A stretch of DNA of 64,000 bases from Agromyces soli. GTDB taxonomy: Bacteria > Actinomycetota > Actinomycetes > Actinomycetales > Microbacteriaceae. The DNA is taken from NCBI RefSeq assembly GCF_022811605.1, contig NZ_CP094533.1, positions 2,728,001 through 2,792,000 of the forward strand. Reading direction: 5' to 3'. The notes under the pieces are model-generated. The model had not been told where the DNA came from. It searched no databases and saw nothing but the letters and a program-made list of their open reading frames with translations. Within the stretch, counting starts at the first letter, position 1. The number at the start of each line of letters is the position of its first letter. The translations under genes were made by a program, and so were the position numbers. This document shows positions 63,388 to 64,000 of the stretch, piece by piece.

Positions 63388-63393
63388 TAGAAT
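63388..63393 (+). promoter_or_regulatory. -10 element of the yebC gene
   Basis: TAGAAT; predicted start near 63400, giving a 40-base leader with an 8-bp hairpin (CCGGCGGG/CCCGCCGG, 63400-63419) before the SD. Confidence 0.6.
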
Positions 63394-63439
63394 GGGAGAC
63401 CGGCGGGCGCCCCCGCCGGGCAATCGATCCAGGAGCAGC

Positions 63440-64000
63440 ATGTCCGGGCATTCCAAGTGGGCCACGACGAAGCACAAGAAGGCCGTCATCGACGCGCGTC
63501 GCGCGAAGTCCTTCGCCAAGCTCATCAAGAACATCGAGGTCGCCGCGAAGCTGGGCGGCGCCGACCTGAACGGCAACCCCACCCTGTACGACGCCGTGCA
63601 GAAGGCCAAGAAGACCTCGGTGCCGAACGACAACATCGACCGGGCGATCAAGCGCGGCGCCGGCATCGGCGGCGAGGCCGTCGAGTACCAGAGCATCACG
63701 TACGAGGCCTACGGCCCCTCCGGCGTCGCCCTCATGGTCGAGGTGCTCACCGACAACAAGAACCGTGCCGCCGCCGAGGTGCGCACCGGGCTCAGCCGCA
63801 ACGGCGGCACGCTCGCCGACCCGGGTTCGGTCGCCTACAACTTCACCCGCAAGGGCGTCATCGTCGTCACGGGTGAGGGCACGACCGAGGACGACGTCAT
63901 GATGGCGGCGCTCGAGGCGGGAGCCGAGGAGATCGAGCCGCACGCCGACGGCTTCGAGGTCATCACCGACCCGTCCGACATGGTCGAGGTGCGCAAGGCC
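63440..64000 (+). CDS. YebC/TACO1 family protein (3' end outside window)
   Basis: 187 codons are visible, from ATG 63440 behind [47 protein letters not shown] is the unmistakable YebC N-terminus, followed by [14 protein letters not shown] and [28 protein letters not shown]. Family length is about 250, so some 60 residues are missing. YebC proteins were long annotated as DNA-binding regulators; recent work links bacterial and mitochondrial members to translation of proline-rich stretches. In actinobacteria the pdxS-pdxT-yebC-ruvCAB order is common, so ruvC is expected next. Confidence 0.95.
   Translation, partial: MSGHSKWATTKHKKAVIDARRAKSFAKLIKNIEVAAKLGGADLNGNPTLYDAVQKAKKTSVPNDNIDRAIKRGAGIGGEAVEYQSITYEAYGPSGVALMVEVLTDNKNRAAAEVRTGLSRNGGTLADPGSVAYNFTRKGVIVVTGEGTTEDDVMMAALEAGAEEIEPHADGFEVITDPSDMVEVRKA

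Overview
The window is a stretch of chromosome core from a high-GC actinobacterium (roughly 70% G+C by eye). Dense packing, ATGA/GTGA overlaps, frequent GTG starts, many leaderless-looking promoters and actinobacterial marker families (SepH/DUF3071, DUF4193, DUF3093, DUF3710, DUF3159, DUF3000, a GlbO-type globin, paired ClpP1/ClpP2) point to Actinomycetota. The gene order and the Rieske, TesB, EttA and PdxS/T neighbourhoods fit Microbacteriaceae best, although the genus cannot be fixed from sequence reading alone. I see no insertion sequence, prophage or CRISPR array, and no intergenic stretch above 300 bases outside the tRNA cluster.

Layout. 1-7.1 kb: two small unknowns, an SSB, a lipoprotein, the ribosomal ABC-F factor EttA, two thioesterases, and a Rieske lipoprotein paired with a DUF2231 membrane protein. 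7.1-19.5 kb, almost all on the minus strand: a FAD dehydrogenase, truncated haemoglobin plus MscS channel, and an ABC exporter with its NarL-type two-component system sitting between two aminopeptidase N paralogues. 19.6-26.5 kb: DUF2332, RpiB, a Nei-type glycosylase, a multicopper oxidase translationally overlapping a histidine kinase/response regulator pair, and Dps.

26.7-32.6 kb: two tRNAs and the protein quality-control block (trigger factor, a TPR protein, ClpP1, ClpP2, a small AAA ATPase, ClpX). 32.7-41.7 kb: the division protein SepH, the conserved DUF4193/DUF3093/dut/DUF3710/DUF3159 cluster, aconitase behind a palindromic operator and a DtxR-like box, and DXS. 41.8-47 kb, minus strand: beta-oxidation FadB/FadA-like pair, an RNase D and DUF3000. 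47-52.9 kb: an alpha/beta hydrolase, SufE plus sulfurtransferase, ZapE-like ATPase, an ammonium transporter preceded by a GlnR-type box, and an orphan PemK/MazF-like protein.

52.9-53.7 kb is a four-tRNA cluster (Val-CAC on minus; Gly-GCC, Cys-GCA, Val-GAC on plus). 53.8-64 kb holds ThrS and a HIT protein, then a DesK/DesR-like two-component system and small export protein, then a vitamin B6 module (pyridoxal kinase, MocR-type PdxR, PdxS, PdxT), a DUF1697 protein and the start of a YebC/TACO1 gene. Three separate NarL/DesR-type two-component systems fall within about 45 kb. The strongest points for follow-up are cis-regulatory (GlnR box, aconitase operators, DesR-like palindrome, hairpin at a leaderless kinase start) and contextual (multicopper oxidase-kinase overlap, ATPase inside the clp locus, aminopeptidase pair bracketing a regulated ABC exporter).
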